DNA from: JANSWP01 sp041941305
Lineage (GTDB): Bacteria; Bacteroidota; Bacteroidia; Chitinophagales; Saprospiraceae
Length of the DNA: 64,000 nt
Direction of reading: 5' to 3'
Assembly (NCBI GenBank): GCA_041941305.1
Contig: JBGTQJ010000033.1
Span: 1-64,000 of the forward strand
Part shown: positions 46,201 to 53,600 of the stretch, one piece after another
How the letters are laid out: every line of letters starts with the position of its first letter
Position numbering within the stretch: the first letter of the stretch is position 1
Program-made: the position numbers and the translations under genes
Notes under the pieces: model-generated
Databases searched by the model: none
The model's input: only the letters and a program-made list of their open reading frames with translations
Told to the model about the DNA's origin: nothing

Positions 46201-46825
46201 TATCAATTGAAGATTCCTGTCCTAAATATTGTAACAATAATATTTCCGCATACTTTCGATAGTCTTTTTTCGCAATTCCTCTGATTTTTGGATGCTGGTG
46301 AAGGCGTTCTAATTGTTCAAGGTATTGCTCGTATTCCATAAATCCTTCTCCCACCATCAACCTATGAACTGCCTGAAGCGTATCCCCTGAAAGTTGATAT
46401 TCAATGCGTTTCCGGACCTGGGCAGATAATAGGTTTTTATGGAAAAAAAGTTTTGCTTTTTCTGGACTTTGATCGAGCAGATTTAATACCATCAAATCTG
46501 GATCAAACGGTTCTTCTTCCTGATACCACCAGGGGAAAAACCCATTTTGAAAATAGAATTCCAACAAGTCTACCTTCCAGGCATCTTTAGGTACTTTTTT
46601 GAGGATAGTACCGTTATCCAGTTTGATATTAGAAAGGACCAATGGAAGTTGCCTGCGAAGGATTTCTTCCAGTTTATGTTCTATATTTTCTTCTGAAATA
46701 TCCCCTACATCCAAAACCAACCGATCTATTTTTATTATTTGTTTTTCAGGGAAAAAGCCAGTAAAAACATCATCCATGACCTTCAACAATCTCCCATTAA
46801 ATAGTCTACTTATCCTTTCTTGCAA
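37223..46825 (-). CDS. Giant contractile injection system tape-measure protein (Afp14-like)
   Basis: Last gene of the injection-system operon: about 3,200 aa, longer than the roughly 2,000-aa Afp14. The N terminus ('LQERISRLFNGRLLKVMDDVF', then 'IKIDRLVLDVGDISEENIE') and C terminus ('SYDILMNSLPWSISIIQHPWM', ending 'QVTWY') match the CIS tape-measure family. The interior is all-helical and repetitive. A block at about residues 1025-1470 ('YQQLFKSFFIQFLDTG', 'FKDVKALEKWLE', 'FLRHGKVEEKD') is repeated at about 1615-2060 ('FQMLFERSFQLLFEKR', 'FKSLDELEKWIA', 'FFRHGKTIKSS'), with a period of about 590. The protein sets tube length and may hold cargo. The listed TTG start at 46825 is uncertain: conserved-looking residues ('HIIRSQKVELAISRQEQAND') extend in frame to about 46900, yet no ATG or GTG is available there. 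Confidence 0.9.
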   Translation of the reverse strand: MQERISRLFNGRLLKVMDDVFTGFFPEKQIIKIDRLVLDVGDISEENIEHKLEEILRRQLPLVLSNIKLDNGTILKKVPKDAWKVDLLEFYFQNGFFPWWYQEEEPFDPDLMVLNLLDQSPEKAKLFFHKNLLSAQVRKRIEYQLSGDTLQAVHRLMVGEGFMEYEQYLEQLERLHQHPKIRGIAKKDYRKYAEILLLQYLGQESSIDISPKNFGIYFLEQASQKFNISATEINDYYHRKIRKRSASQTEKNWLETLENWMGEASNQRRLSPLSKVQIVVEFLSKGLIPPGQGPISNLEHIEGLIIELNEQGHVVWMEQIRQLLENPNVVARIEQQLSTNTIEFIQKAIYGERIYRLINQIQKNLEGLRQIHGFPVALEKRLKPAFHAAILAYFPRYDDRQDFVEQFIRFFRQYISKNESVNWDKWWERLKHNERENIQSSRILIRLFQKEESEKVFIGNLSISESEVLVVLENLLKSQKAQIHSDSPKLLEISKLINQTSGYQRRHLKHILSQLFQQDIFVKSISKNLNISELFKLGQILLEQEFERYRSEVAVISGWFAKNPISTSSGPFSNWLWIALLRVKSDPKNKSLENNEFWKLWISELAVVANISEDKLRTHLGSLPQRVIKQLPTYFGEVTGSYKTDNEIQPNEQYLKLVKELFPESILKAFQQKASTNEALFWEATLEHFHYFNQKQWQRFNELLREEPIIQKEAIRSLLFAKQKESKLVQKLEESSSTKLLESINDVLNTTSFDIQHQYLIPLIKILQTFSPKLVSKSKIAHFLQLSVAKFWLEDYQLIFQPESFVQTILEHYSQYIQIDKKLIINKLIEHQPIWSNWAGQGIDLVKMVLKNGEEGITSKPLFKESQNKDLISLGDKMDNELKFQKSRTFLIQLFHLYEKEIPHFDSKDQLVKQLKIAIQSDYLRPVEKTTNWIPDFLEQLALKASIPLKKILELGITALSRGTVKGISKNQQEQLQVIFKETFQQKQLGSKLELKKWVRQTQDENNPDAGQKESLIEFLPDEKSVSKATYQQLFKSFFIQFLDTGILPKKQSLPQYEKIIQIQIKQKKPFLYQLFKQELKSTERLKPFRKLGLKTLVLVQEVIFEKSTKDLNGYIEGFGKIIVHSEVLPSLSPQLLKKDLLLGALHTAAISEASRTSVQEFVSTVIKVLCFFHPITPNVLEIDLAKVVKKKRVSIPEKLKSYFENIEIPARNLDSESCFFQFLRHGTLTKTGPFKDVKALEKWLETGINNFPEKLKKRLKKELEEPALINRVFQQFSTSTIRALNRMLAGSQMVELDQHLQQFRAFFESQPYPAPVLRRLDETLTTGLLQYLVHSSDKKIHVQSLFQSLVHHLGEQFQHEMAQKFSVPSPDIDPQVKSDDTVADPTNKQELLEKAFLHFLRHGKVEEKDPLFEIDHLEPTLIEISRQVSPDFIAKAKPAIQIGGKPVLTILRKKLSVIGLKIINRFLEPKWLQKQNEVLDKIISAIQNETKSLLHREKIESALQVSLLEMTVLHQQPSLEKVTTLVAKKLEIPIAGIKKVIEPYLEESSSIYVLEEVDVKPSKNQIPLYELIREVIAKEEKNLKDEHTKSISHESDAEKNIESENRALPPESSLEPTAFQMLFERSFQLLFEKRSLPANLTLTQYDRLLQNQLRKKKDYLKPLLIEYLSQFQALKTFRKFSLETFRLTQDFVFQKVSGTVEAILSDFDNVVEKSDVLPVLSIISLKRDIRIAALHYLSVPEQKVSNIPAFLDTILQVLEAFYPVSGETLKIGLAKVVRVNRLKIHPEIRSFFQAVEIPESKSGEEDSFFNFLKTGSFSNNNAFKSLDELEKWIAQKVLVFPQQMKARLIKALNDSNQFERAIQQLSEPSIKMLNLFLGGAEIRQMEEELAELKYLIENQDISPALKRRLDMVLQFGLLYFLSQNAGSPYLLEKFHASLAAFLSHKYGLPIPDYVATEGINAPIRKELQPVEIKIASEVKELLYFFRHGKTIKSSTFFESESIESVLKRMSNPPPSLLLSGIKSALKQGGVNVLAILEKDFSTSGLDLIGQLLEPVWVAQHHTFLLDLPILIQASDYSSKQVDSSNRLVSMSLLEVLIQAPRPSINLLIDLVIEKLVDKWEVKRDNLITDLLNTLLQAHNDFSEKSKSKLRDYFLKESIPRQALSELIQANNIISVHSSKDSKKIIGSLLEFVKGKKIKSHFPFKNIIEAEEQLEYALTAKAFDLVKIWEKDPILPKLSLNLLDLFSPEMVLLFIKQYDKAKGNPIKEVRRESQLLIQKLIFSENFKTPNPQHLQELLLSNLFQKQSIIPELLAKEIIKKIALDQQIVLPLFLESIKDFLSPGSLFKKAHQKLHKEIEDAILEQEAKINLTDKQKQQLLEKERSEALDAVKYFLKQGAFANHHSLQSPKEAEKIILQILGQDPIKLWQAFKSIKHSKKLAERIEAYFPSILLKLVEVFEKEQKIKLTPIIQTWEKVSWSGLLPNRALANLPVTRVRALALNTLLQSRSKNPKTVQFIQSLFSELATENHSQFEAFFREIRVPLQEHINEEVFNNVIKKLEDLFFDKELLEVEIVFEELLQKKAADLTNEFSQIDELDLLATYLEKGKIPWWAPSSPKTSIDGTLDNLIETAFEKTLLLLQSSWQNTRQQKRLLDAIAPNTWISLAKKKFGNYSILVEAQAQALDIFIDSKNYISNSALKKQAIVWGSIVDYMLYSYPFSSESFVIASFEKTIQKIGKAKLEMQTSYFEILQKEALPGKPAFIRLKNIVNKWIENPEEIETITNVSFNRAASEMGISSKTEEKKELADSIFDPIAEKQKRWSDRQKMLLEDLQNIRYFLEHGSLRVKGIFPTKKSFIQAFELMMKEQASQMRKLLGYLMQNQEAVLRILATFSGKNLIQIFDLLYGGKREIILTHWKDLINMLPGIVRRFSKSDMQGFFLYQAFIYFSKANTGLFSITDFLAHLLIELGKKEDKNPLELLHAINERFEQNTSRLKAKWEKLIPQLYKLLEEHLQKGQQKIKWKLESVGKNNPVEDVMYIHNAGLSIISPFLPRYLDMLGMMENKKFKDEESAIRAVHLIQYIGTGQTETEEPLLVFNKILCGLPIETPIPRGIELTAQEVETTEQMLNAVLAHWKGIGTTTLEGLRGGFFIREGKLEWNEDAYWNLDVEKKSYDILMNSLPWSISIIQHPWMEHRIQVTWY

Positions 46826-46910
46826 GTCATTAGCTTGTTCCTGCCTTGAAATCGCAAGCTCAACTTTTTGACTCCTGATGATATGTGAAGGCTTGTTTAT
46901 GATAGTAGCG

Positions 46911-46998
46911 TTTTAGAATTTTAGAATTTGAAAGTTTGAGAGTTTGAAAAATTGAGAATTTGAGAGCCGATATTATTTTTCATCATCCATCATCCATC
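46911..46998. repeat. Octad and heptad repeat arrays upstream of the tape-measure gene
   Basis: Seven 8-base units of the type TTTGAGAG (46911-46966) are followed by heptads of the type ATCATCC (46980-46998). The heptads run into the last codons of the neighbouring baseplate gene. On the transcribed (minus) strand the octads lie immediately upstream of the tape-measure start region. A degenerate run of the same octad type occurs near 58070-58090. Confidence 0.7.
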
Positions 46999-49700
46999 TC
47001 ACTATGTCGAATTAAAAAACCAATCAAATCCGAGGCAGCATTATCTCTGGTTTCTATTTCTAATTCATCGTCAGATAGAATATTCAACCAATTCATGTAA
47101 CAAAATTCAAATTCCTTCATGTCGGTTATGCTTAGCCAATAAAAATTAGCTTTTAAATGGGCTGGAATATTTTGTTGAATGAGAAACCTGATGCTACCTT
47201 GTTGTCTATGACCAAAGAAGCGTTTTGCCCAATTTGGGAATATGAAGCTAAGTTGGTGATTGAAAAAATCGGGAGGTATTTCCTCAGAACTATTGCCTAT
47301 TGAGACTTTTCTAATAAAAAGCCGATCATTTATTTCTTCTGGATTATTCACTTTTATATCCGTTAGCATATCTAGTATGGCATCTCTCTTTTCGACTGCT
47401 TCAGCGTATTCATATCCATCCGGAGATTTCATTATGGTATCTTCAAACTCATTATTTAATTGAATTTCATAGGTTTCATCAGCAATAGGTACGATATCAA
47501 AATTGGCAGATCGGCTACCAATGACAAGGATGTCATTGGACAAAATTTCCAGATCTTCATAAGCAGAATTTTGGCTACTAACCAATAATAAATCATCTTC
47601 ATCAGACCTCAATTGAAGTGTCCAATTAAGCGCACCCAATTTTCTCAATAAAATATGATCAACAATGAAAAATCCTTCAGAATGTTTATTGATGTCTATG
47701 AGTTCTGTGATTAGGTTTTGAATGGCTTCTTCACATTTATCCTTTGTGTCCGAATAAAAAATTGGCTTTGGGATTCCTCTTTGAGGAGATCGAAACCATA
47801 CGATATAAGTCCCATTTTGAAATTCAATATTGTAAGCATAGGGTTCGAGTCCATATATTAATAACTCATTGACAGGAATGCCAGCCGGGTTCTGTTTGCT
47901 TGGAATTCCCGTTTGATCTGGGGTCTTTTTCTCGATTTTTTCTACTCTAAGCCTTGAACTGGCATCTATGGACATCGTCAGTTGCCTGTTTCGATAGTCC
48001 TCAATTCCAAGTAAAGCGCTTATTTTTTTCTTGAGACCAGATACATTATCCTTAAGCCAGGCTTTTTTTGTAATGTTAAAACTCAGCCCACGTTCTCTGC
48101 TCAAGATTGGATAATTGGCGAGAAAGGTAGTTTTTGCACTGATTAAATGTTCTAGGTGAGCGTCAGAGGCTTTTCTTCCCAGAATCATAGATCGGATGTA
48201 TTGGTCTGGAAATTCTTCGTTAAATCGAGCTAATAAATGATTTAATATTGCATTTCTCTTTTCCAGAGGTTTATTGATGCCTAAAAACATCTTTCTTAAA
48301 TTAACTTCTATTTCTTTTCGGGAATCCCGATTACCTCCAGTTGTTTTTAGTAAAATGTCTACATCTGGAATATCAAATGGAAAGTAATTGAACGGATTTA
48401 TGCGTGCTTTCTTTTCGATGGAAAATAAATAGCGTAAACTGCTTAACTCTGCTAAATAGGTAGAAAAGAAATGCTCAAAAAGCATTAAATAGCCTTTTAG
48501 CTGTCTCGCTTTGCCCTTTTGTGGATTTGGAGTTCTAAATGGGACACCCCATGGAGTAATGCCATAAATGTGCGGGAAGAATCGTTGGATAGATGAATAG
48601 AATGCAATATCGCCCAAGGTTTTTGTTGACAACCGGGTCTCTATCCTGCTCGTGATATTCTTTGAAAAACTTTTGCTTTGTTTGCTCAATTGGGAATCAA
48701 ATAACCTTTTTACCTGTAACAAATCAATTGGAATTCGAAGTCCTTCTTTTTCAATTTGAAGCGGTATTTTTTTACCAGGAATATTCAGAAAACTCTTGTC
48801 CAATGAAGGGTGTCTATTTTCATCAAAATAAACTACTTCATCCCCTAAAAGTAAATCTTCTTTGCGGATGTAGGCATTAGATACTTCTATCACACCACTC
48901 ACTCCAAGGATCTCTTCCCTCAATTGATCTGTATGTATGGATTTGTGTTTAGGCTTTAATTCTTCTGATTTTATAAACCCATTTTTCATGAAAGGTCCAT
49001 TCAAAATCTCTTCAATGGGCATCCCTTCTTTTCGAAGTTCTTCAAGAGCATATCTTTTTACTGCTGTACTAAGGAATTTTTCAAGTGCCAAAAGAATATT
49101 GACCAATACTTCTTCGGGGTCAGCTGTATAGTGAATCACAACCTTGGCAGAAACTGACAATTCTTCTTTTTCTAATATGGTGATGCTTGAAAAATCTTCT
49201 CCTAAATTTCGATTATCGTAAAGCAACTCTATCGCTTTTCTTTTCAATTTGTCTCTTTCCTTTGGGTCAAGCCATTCACTGACTTTTAAATAAACTTTAT
49301 ACAATCCCTTCTGACCACTAATAGGGTCTTCGCGTTCGAACCAGCAATTTTGTAAATCTGGAAAGTTGTCCAGGAGGAGTTTTCTATAATCTGTAATGGT
49401 AATTGGAGCGGAAGGAAAGATTTCGGACGGAGAAAATAGCGTGTCCTGAATTTGTTCAAATTCACCCTTTACACTAGCGTACAAAATATCTTGTACATCT
49501 AGTTGTGTTCGATATCCAAGGTCCGTAATACCAAAACAAAGGTATTCAAGAATCGTAACCCCAGGGTCGTGTAAATTGAAATCAGTCCATATTCCACCAG
49601 AAATTTGTTGAATAAATTCAATGGCATTATGATATAAGAAATCATAATTTAAATTCTTAGGCTCTAGTTGTTGCTTTGATATGGTCTTCGAACGTCTCAA
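46983..49700 (-). CDS. Injection-system baseplate protein (Afp12-like)
   Basis: A 905-aa protein of the second large baseplate (wedge) class. The N-terminal region has the hallmark 'IWTDFNLHDPGVTILEYLCFGITDLGYRTQLDV' (about residues 36-68), shared with baseplate-J/Afp12-like proteins; the remainder is mixed helix and strand without a catalytic motif. In Afp and PVC this protein completes the baseplate wedge with Afp11. It overlaps no neighbour: 13 bases separate it from the fibre-like gene upstream, and the tape measure follows. The C-terminal codons coincide with a heptad repeat, so the last residues ('EMDDG') may be variable. Confidence 0.8.
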   Translation of the reverse strand: MRRSKTISKQQLEPKNLNYDFLYHNAIEFIQQISGGIWTDFNLHDPGVTILEYLCFGITDLGYRTQLDVQDILYASVKGEFEQIQDTLFSPSEIFPSAPITITDYRKLLLDNFPDLQNCWFEREDPISGQKGLYKVYLKVSEWLDPKERDKLKRKAIELLYDNRNLGEDFSSITILEKEELSVSAKVVIHYTADPEEVLVNILLALEKFLSTAVKRYALEELRKEGMPIEEILNGPFMKNGFIKSEELKPKHKSIHTDQLREEILGVSGVIEVSNAYIRKEDLLLGDEVVYFDENRHPSLDKSFLNIPGKKIPLQIEKEGLRIPIDLLQVKRLFDSQLSKQSKSFSKNITSRIETRLSTKTLGDIAFYSSIQRFFPHIYGITPWGVPFRTPNPQKGKARQLKGYLMLFEHFFSTYLAELSSLRYLFSIEKKARINPFNYFPFDIPDVDILLKTTGGNRDSRKEIEVNLRKMFLGINKPLEKRNAILNHLLARFNEEFPDQYIRSMILGRKASDAHLEHLISAKTTFLANYPILSRERGLSFNITKKAWLKDNVSGLKKKISALLGIEDYRNRQLTMSIDASSRLRVEKIEKKTPDQTGIPSKQNPAGIPVNELLIYGLEPYAYNIEFQNGTYIVWFRSPQRGIPKPIFYSDTKDKCEEAIQNLITELIDINKHSEGFFIVDHILLRKLGALNWTLQLRSDEDDLLLVSSQNSAYEDLEILSNDILVIGSRSANFDIVPIADETYEIQLNNEFEDTIMKSPDGYEYAEAVEKRDAILDMLTDIKVNNPEEINDRLFIRKVSIGNSSEEIPPDFFNHQLSFIFPNWAKRFFGHRQQGSIRFLIQQNIPAHLKANFYWLSITDMKEFEFCYMNWLNILSDDELEIETRDNAASDLIGFLIRHSEMDDG

Positions 49701-49713
49701 TCCATCTTATTTG

Positions 49714-50523
49714 CTATTGATCTTTTAGTTCTTGAGCAGCTTCTGTTTTTTGCCGTTCAAATTCAGTTATTAATGTATCTATAAAACTATTATCCCATAA
49801 TTTGGTAATGCAATATTTGATTTTATAAGGCTCATTAGATTCGGACTTGCCATAATGAGAACAGGTTTTCATTTGAAGATTGATTGATTGATTATCTCCC
49901 TTCCATCTCAATTTAATTCTGTTCCAGGGCCAACCGTAATAAGAGTTGGTATGTTTGACCTTATTTTGAAATGCACCCCCAAATGTGCAGGTTGCAATTG
50001 CATGGGTCATTGCATATTTCCCTCTTTTGGGTGGACCATCTATTCTGGCTAAAACCTCAAAAGCCTGAGGACCTTTTAAGTCATTCAATATATCGTGATA
50101 TTTTCCATCCCCAGAGATTTTACCAGCTGAAAAAGTTCCCATTCTACCTTTGACACCCAAGAAACCATTGACCGTTAAGGGGAAAATGGGTTCATCTGTT
50201 TGAACACCAATATTTCCTGTTTCAGATAAATAGAGTGCATTTTTGTGCTGCTGCATTTCAAAAGCAATGCCCTCATCTCCTTCTTTCCCCTTTACAGAAA
50301 TCTGCCAAAATGGATGGTCTCCATCCTCCAGGCTTTTAAAGAAACTTATCAGTTTGTTTGAATCACCAATAGGAGCCAATTGCAACCCAAACTCCTCAGA
50401 TTTGCTTATTCCATCGTCAATTTTATTGACCATAGAATCAATTAAATTCTCAAAACTAGCTTCGGTTGGAAGCCGCCCCTTTCTAAATAAATTCAGTAAA
50501 GCTGTGCGGTTAAGTAAAGCCAT
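49714..50523 (-). CDS. Injection-system-associated fibre-like protein
   Basis: A 269-aa protein between the two baseplate genes. Residues about 1-50 are helical ('LLNLFRKGRLPTEASFENLIDSMVNKIDDG'); near 97-125 there is one fibre-type repeat ('ETGNIGVQTDEPIFPLTVNGFLGV') of the kind found before chaperone-cleaved phage and Bacteroidota tail fibres; and 125-250 look like a beta-rich domain with several aromatics and His. I cannot assign a family. The position and repeat suggest a short tail-fibre or baseplate spike that might contact a target surface. Confidence 0.55.
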   Translation of the reverse strand: MALLNRTALLNLFRKGRLPTEASFENLIDSMVNKIDDGISKSEEFGLQLAPIGDSNKLISFFKSLEDGDHPFWQISVKGKEGDEGIAFEMQQHKNALYLSETGNIGVQTDEPIFPLTVNGFLGVKGRMGTFSAGKISGDGKYHDILNDLKGPQAFEVLARIDGPPKRGKYAMTHAIATCTFGGAFQNKVKHTNSYYGWPWNRIKLRWKGDNQSINLQMKTCSHYGKSESNEPYKIKYCITKLWDNSFIDTLITEFERQKTEAAQELKDQ

Positions 50524-50636
50524 TTTTGTAGGTATTTAGAAATGAGTACCGAGAATCGAGCATTGATGAAAAAGCAATAAATCCACTCCTTTTATTCCAT
50601 TTTCTCAGGGCCCAAATCTCCATTCTCAAATCTTTT

Positions 50637-53600
50637 TCACTCCAAATTGACAATAAAAAACTGTTCATCTGAAGGTTCTAACCAAGGAGTCTCCTCTTCC
50701 TCAAAATCAAATTTTTCATCCTTGATAATGAAATCAGTGCCAATAACCATCTGATCTATGGCAGCGACTTGAGGTTTTTGATAGTTTTTATCTTCTGTAA
50801 ATTCAATCGTATGCAAATCGGATGGAACCAGGATACTCCATGGTTTGGTAGCACGTATTTCATCTCTGGTTTGATGAGGTTGGGCAGAATCAAGTAAATC
50901 ATATTCATACCTTTTCTCAATAATGGTCATACCTTCATTGACACCTTTTCCTTCTTTTTCAATTTTTCTTTCTTCTTCAAAAACATGTACTACTGAAAAG
51001 CTTGTAATGTATTCAATATAGGGTCGATTTAACATGAAAGTGAGTAAATCCCTTTTTTTAAAACCTCCACCAATTTTTACAGTTCCTCCTTCCAGCCAGG
51101 GACATATGAAATTTTCAATATCTCTATATAAATGATCCAAATATTTACCACTTTGATTTTTCAAATTTGGCTTAAGCATGATGTCAGCACTAATTTTCAA
51201 CCATTCGTAGCTGGGATTAATGATTTTTATTTTCAAATGGGGACTACTAATGGATTTTAAATATTGCTGAATGTCATTTAGAATGTGGAATCCTACCATT
51301 GGTCTCAATTGCTGATGACTAATAGTTTCAGGTACAACAACCACCGTTACTTCGCCTAATTCAATCAAATCTTCATTTCCGGTTCTTCCAATACCCTTCA
51401 CTTGCCTTATCCCTGGAAATTTATCCAAAACCAACCTTTCATAATCCCATATATTGATTGCCCTTCCCTTGTGACGAAGGCGTTCACTAACCCTTGCCCA
51501 CAAAAGCTCTTCAACTTCTTTTGGGTGCCCACCAAAAAAATCTCCTATTTGTTGAACTGAAGCGATAGCACCAATCTTAACCACTAAATCCTGAATGCGG
51601 GGAAGTTTGACAGAACCTTTATAATGGTAAGGATCCCCATTGTCAACCCATTCAGCTTCTACTGCATGTGGTACGATTTGTACTGCTCTTCCAAGTGTTT
51701 TTGATACATCTCCTCTTGCAGACGCAATTAGCCAATAATGATCAGGTGGTAAAATGGTATTGTCTTTATTGATATCCTCTGGAATGATCATACTTACCAC
51801 ACCAGTGGAAGTAAAATTATAGGTTGAATCATAGAGGAATTGCTCCTTTTTTATTTCCAGAAATTCATTGCTACGCAAATAGTACCATTTTATTCGTATG
51901 GAAGTTTCTAGTAAGGCTTTGTCAACGATTTTTAGCTTGAACAAGAAATTTAAAGGTAGACCTGGTTTCAAGTTGTCCAAGCCAATTAATAAATATCCAT
52001 CTGAACCAAAGCGTTGAAACAATTCACGTTTTATACTCCGTCCTCCCGAATAAATAGCTCTGTAACCAAATGGACTTAGATGAAGAATAGTGCTTTGTTT
52101 TTCATCCTCACTAATGTTTACACCTTTTCTCAGAAACCTAATCGAGCTTTTAGCTTCATAATGGATGTTGATTCTTTTTACCACCGGATTATATGGTTCG
52201 GCAGGTACTTCCATTAATTGAGGTTCTTTTTGCCAAAACCATCTTCTTTTGGCTTTTAGTAAGGCATTGCCTGTTACGACATCTGCCAGATTTTTTGGAT
52301 AAATCGTATGTCCAAACGCGAAGGAGGGTTGATGCAAGGCCAGCTTGATATAACCTAGCCGGGTGTCATTATTATAGGGTTCAAGTTTTAATGGTTCTTT
52401 TAAGTGGGGAATCAAATGTAGTTTCTGGACATCGATTGAGTCTAAATTGGTGATTGGAGATAGACATTCACCGTCCATTTGGAACAAACTCATTGTTTGT
52501 TGTTCCGCTTCTTTAGAGGGATGGTATTTGGAATGAGACAAAGCAGAGATTTTTACCTGAAAGGTCTCATTTGTAATATTTAAAGATGCTCCTTTATCAT
52601 TTTTATAATGTTGGTAAAGATTGGTAAAACCTCCTGGCTCCTCTGGTAGATTGTTCCATTCTATATCAATTCCCAGTTTTTCAATATTTTTCAAAAACAG
52701 TTCCCGATTGCCAATAAGAAAAAGAGAATCTTTATTCGGAACTGGGCCAAAGGGAGGAAAAGAAGTGCTGTTGTTAAATTCTCCACCACCATTATTCACT
52801 ATCATTTTAGGCAAATTTCTGACTTTGACCACTATTTCAATTTCTGCAATCTTTAATGGCTGGAAAAAAGAATAAGCATAGATTGAAGAACCAGAATTGA
52901 GCACGAGCTTCAACATTGGCCATTTGGTGGGGTAATGTCCGCCGATCGCACCTTCCTCAATTGGAACCAAGGGAGGTAAATCTTTCTCCATGTGAATATT
53001 GATTTTTAATTTTCCATCATCCCATTGAGAAGGCGGCTCCAGGTGATAATCTTCAATTTGAATCCATCCTGAATTGCTACTTACAAAAACATCAATCGCA
53101 TTGTAAAAAAGATTTGAAAATATTTCTCCCACAGATTTATTTTCATTTTCAGACATGTCTCGCAATAAAACAAACAAATCATCCAGCGTGTCCTGGTCTG
53201 TAGTAATGTCAATTTCAATGGTTCTATCCCCTGCTTCCAGGTACAAAATAGGAGCGGAGAGGATTATACCAATGGTACCCGGAACCATGGTTTTTTCCCT
53301 CGTGCTGAAGTTGGTTTGATCTTCTCCTACTATTGCCCAACTATTTTCTAATTCATCAAAGGTAGCTCCTTGTCCATCTTTTGAGTTGGCCATGGGAGCA
53401 GCGTAGATATTGGACACCAAATTGAAGGAACTCCCAAAATTTATATCTGGATTTCTGCTAATGAAGATCGTTTTAACAGTTTTGATTTCTGCTTCAGAAA
53501 CCCATAGTTCTTGTAAGGTTTTGTAGTGACTTTCAAGTCCATCCTTGTTGACCCCGGCAAGGAGCAAGGTATCCTGATGTATGAAATGAGGCTTAGTTCC

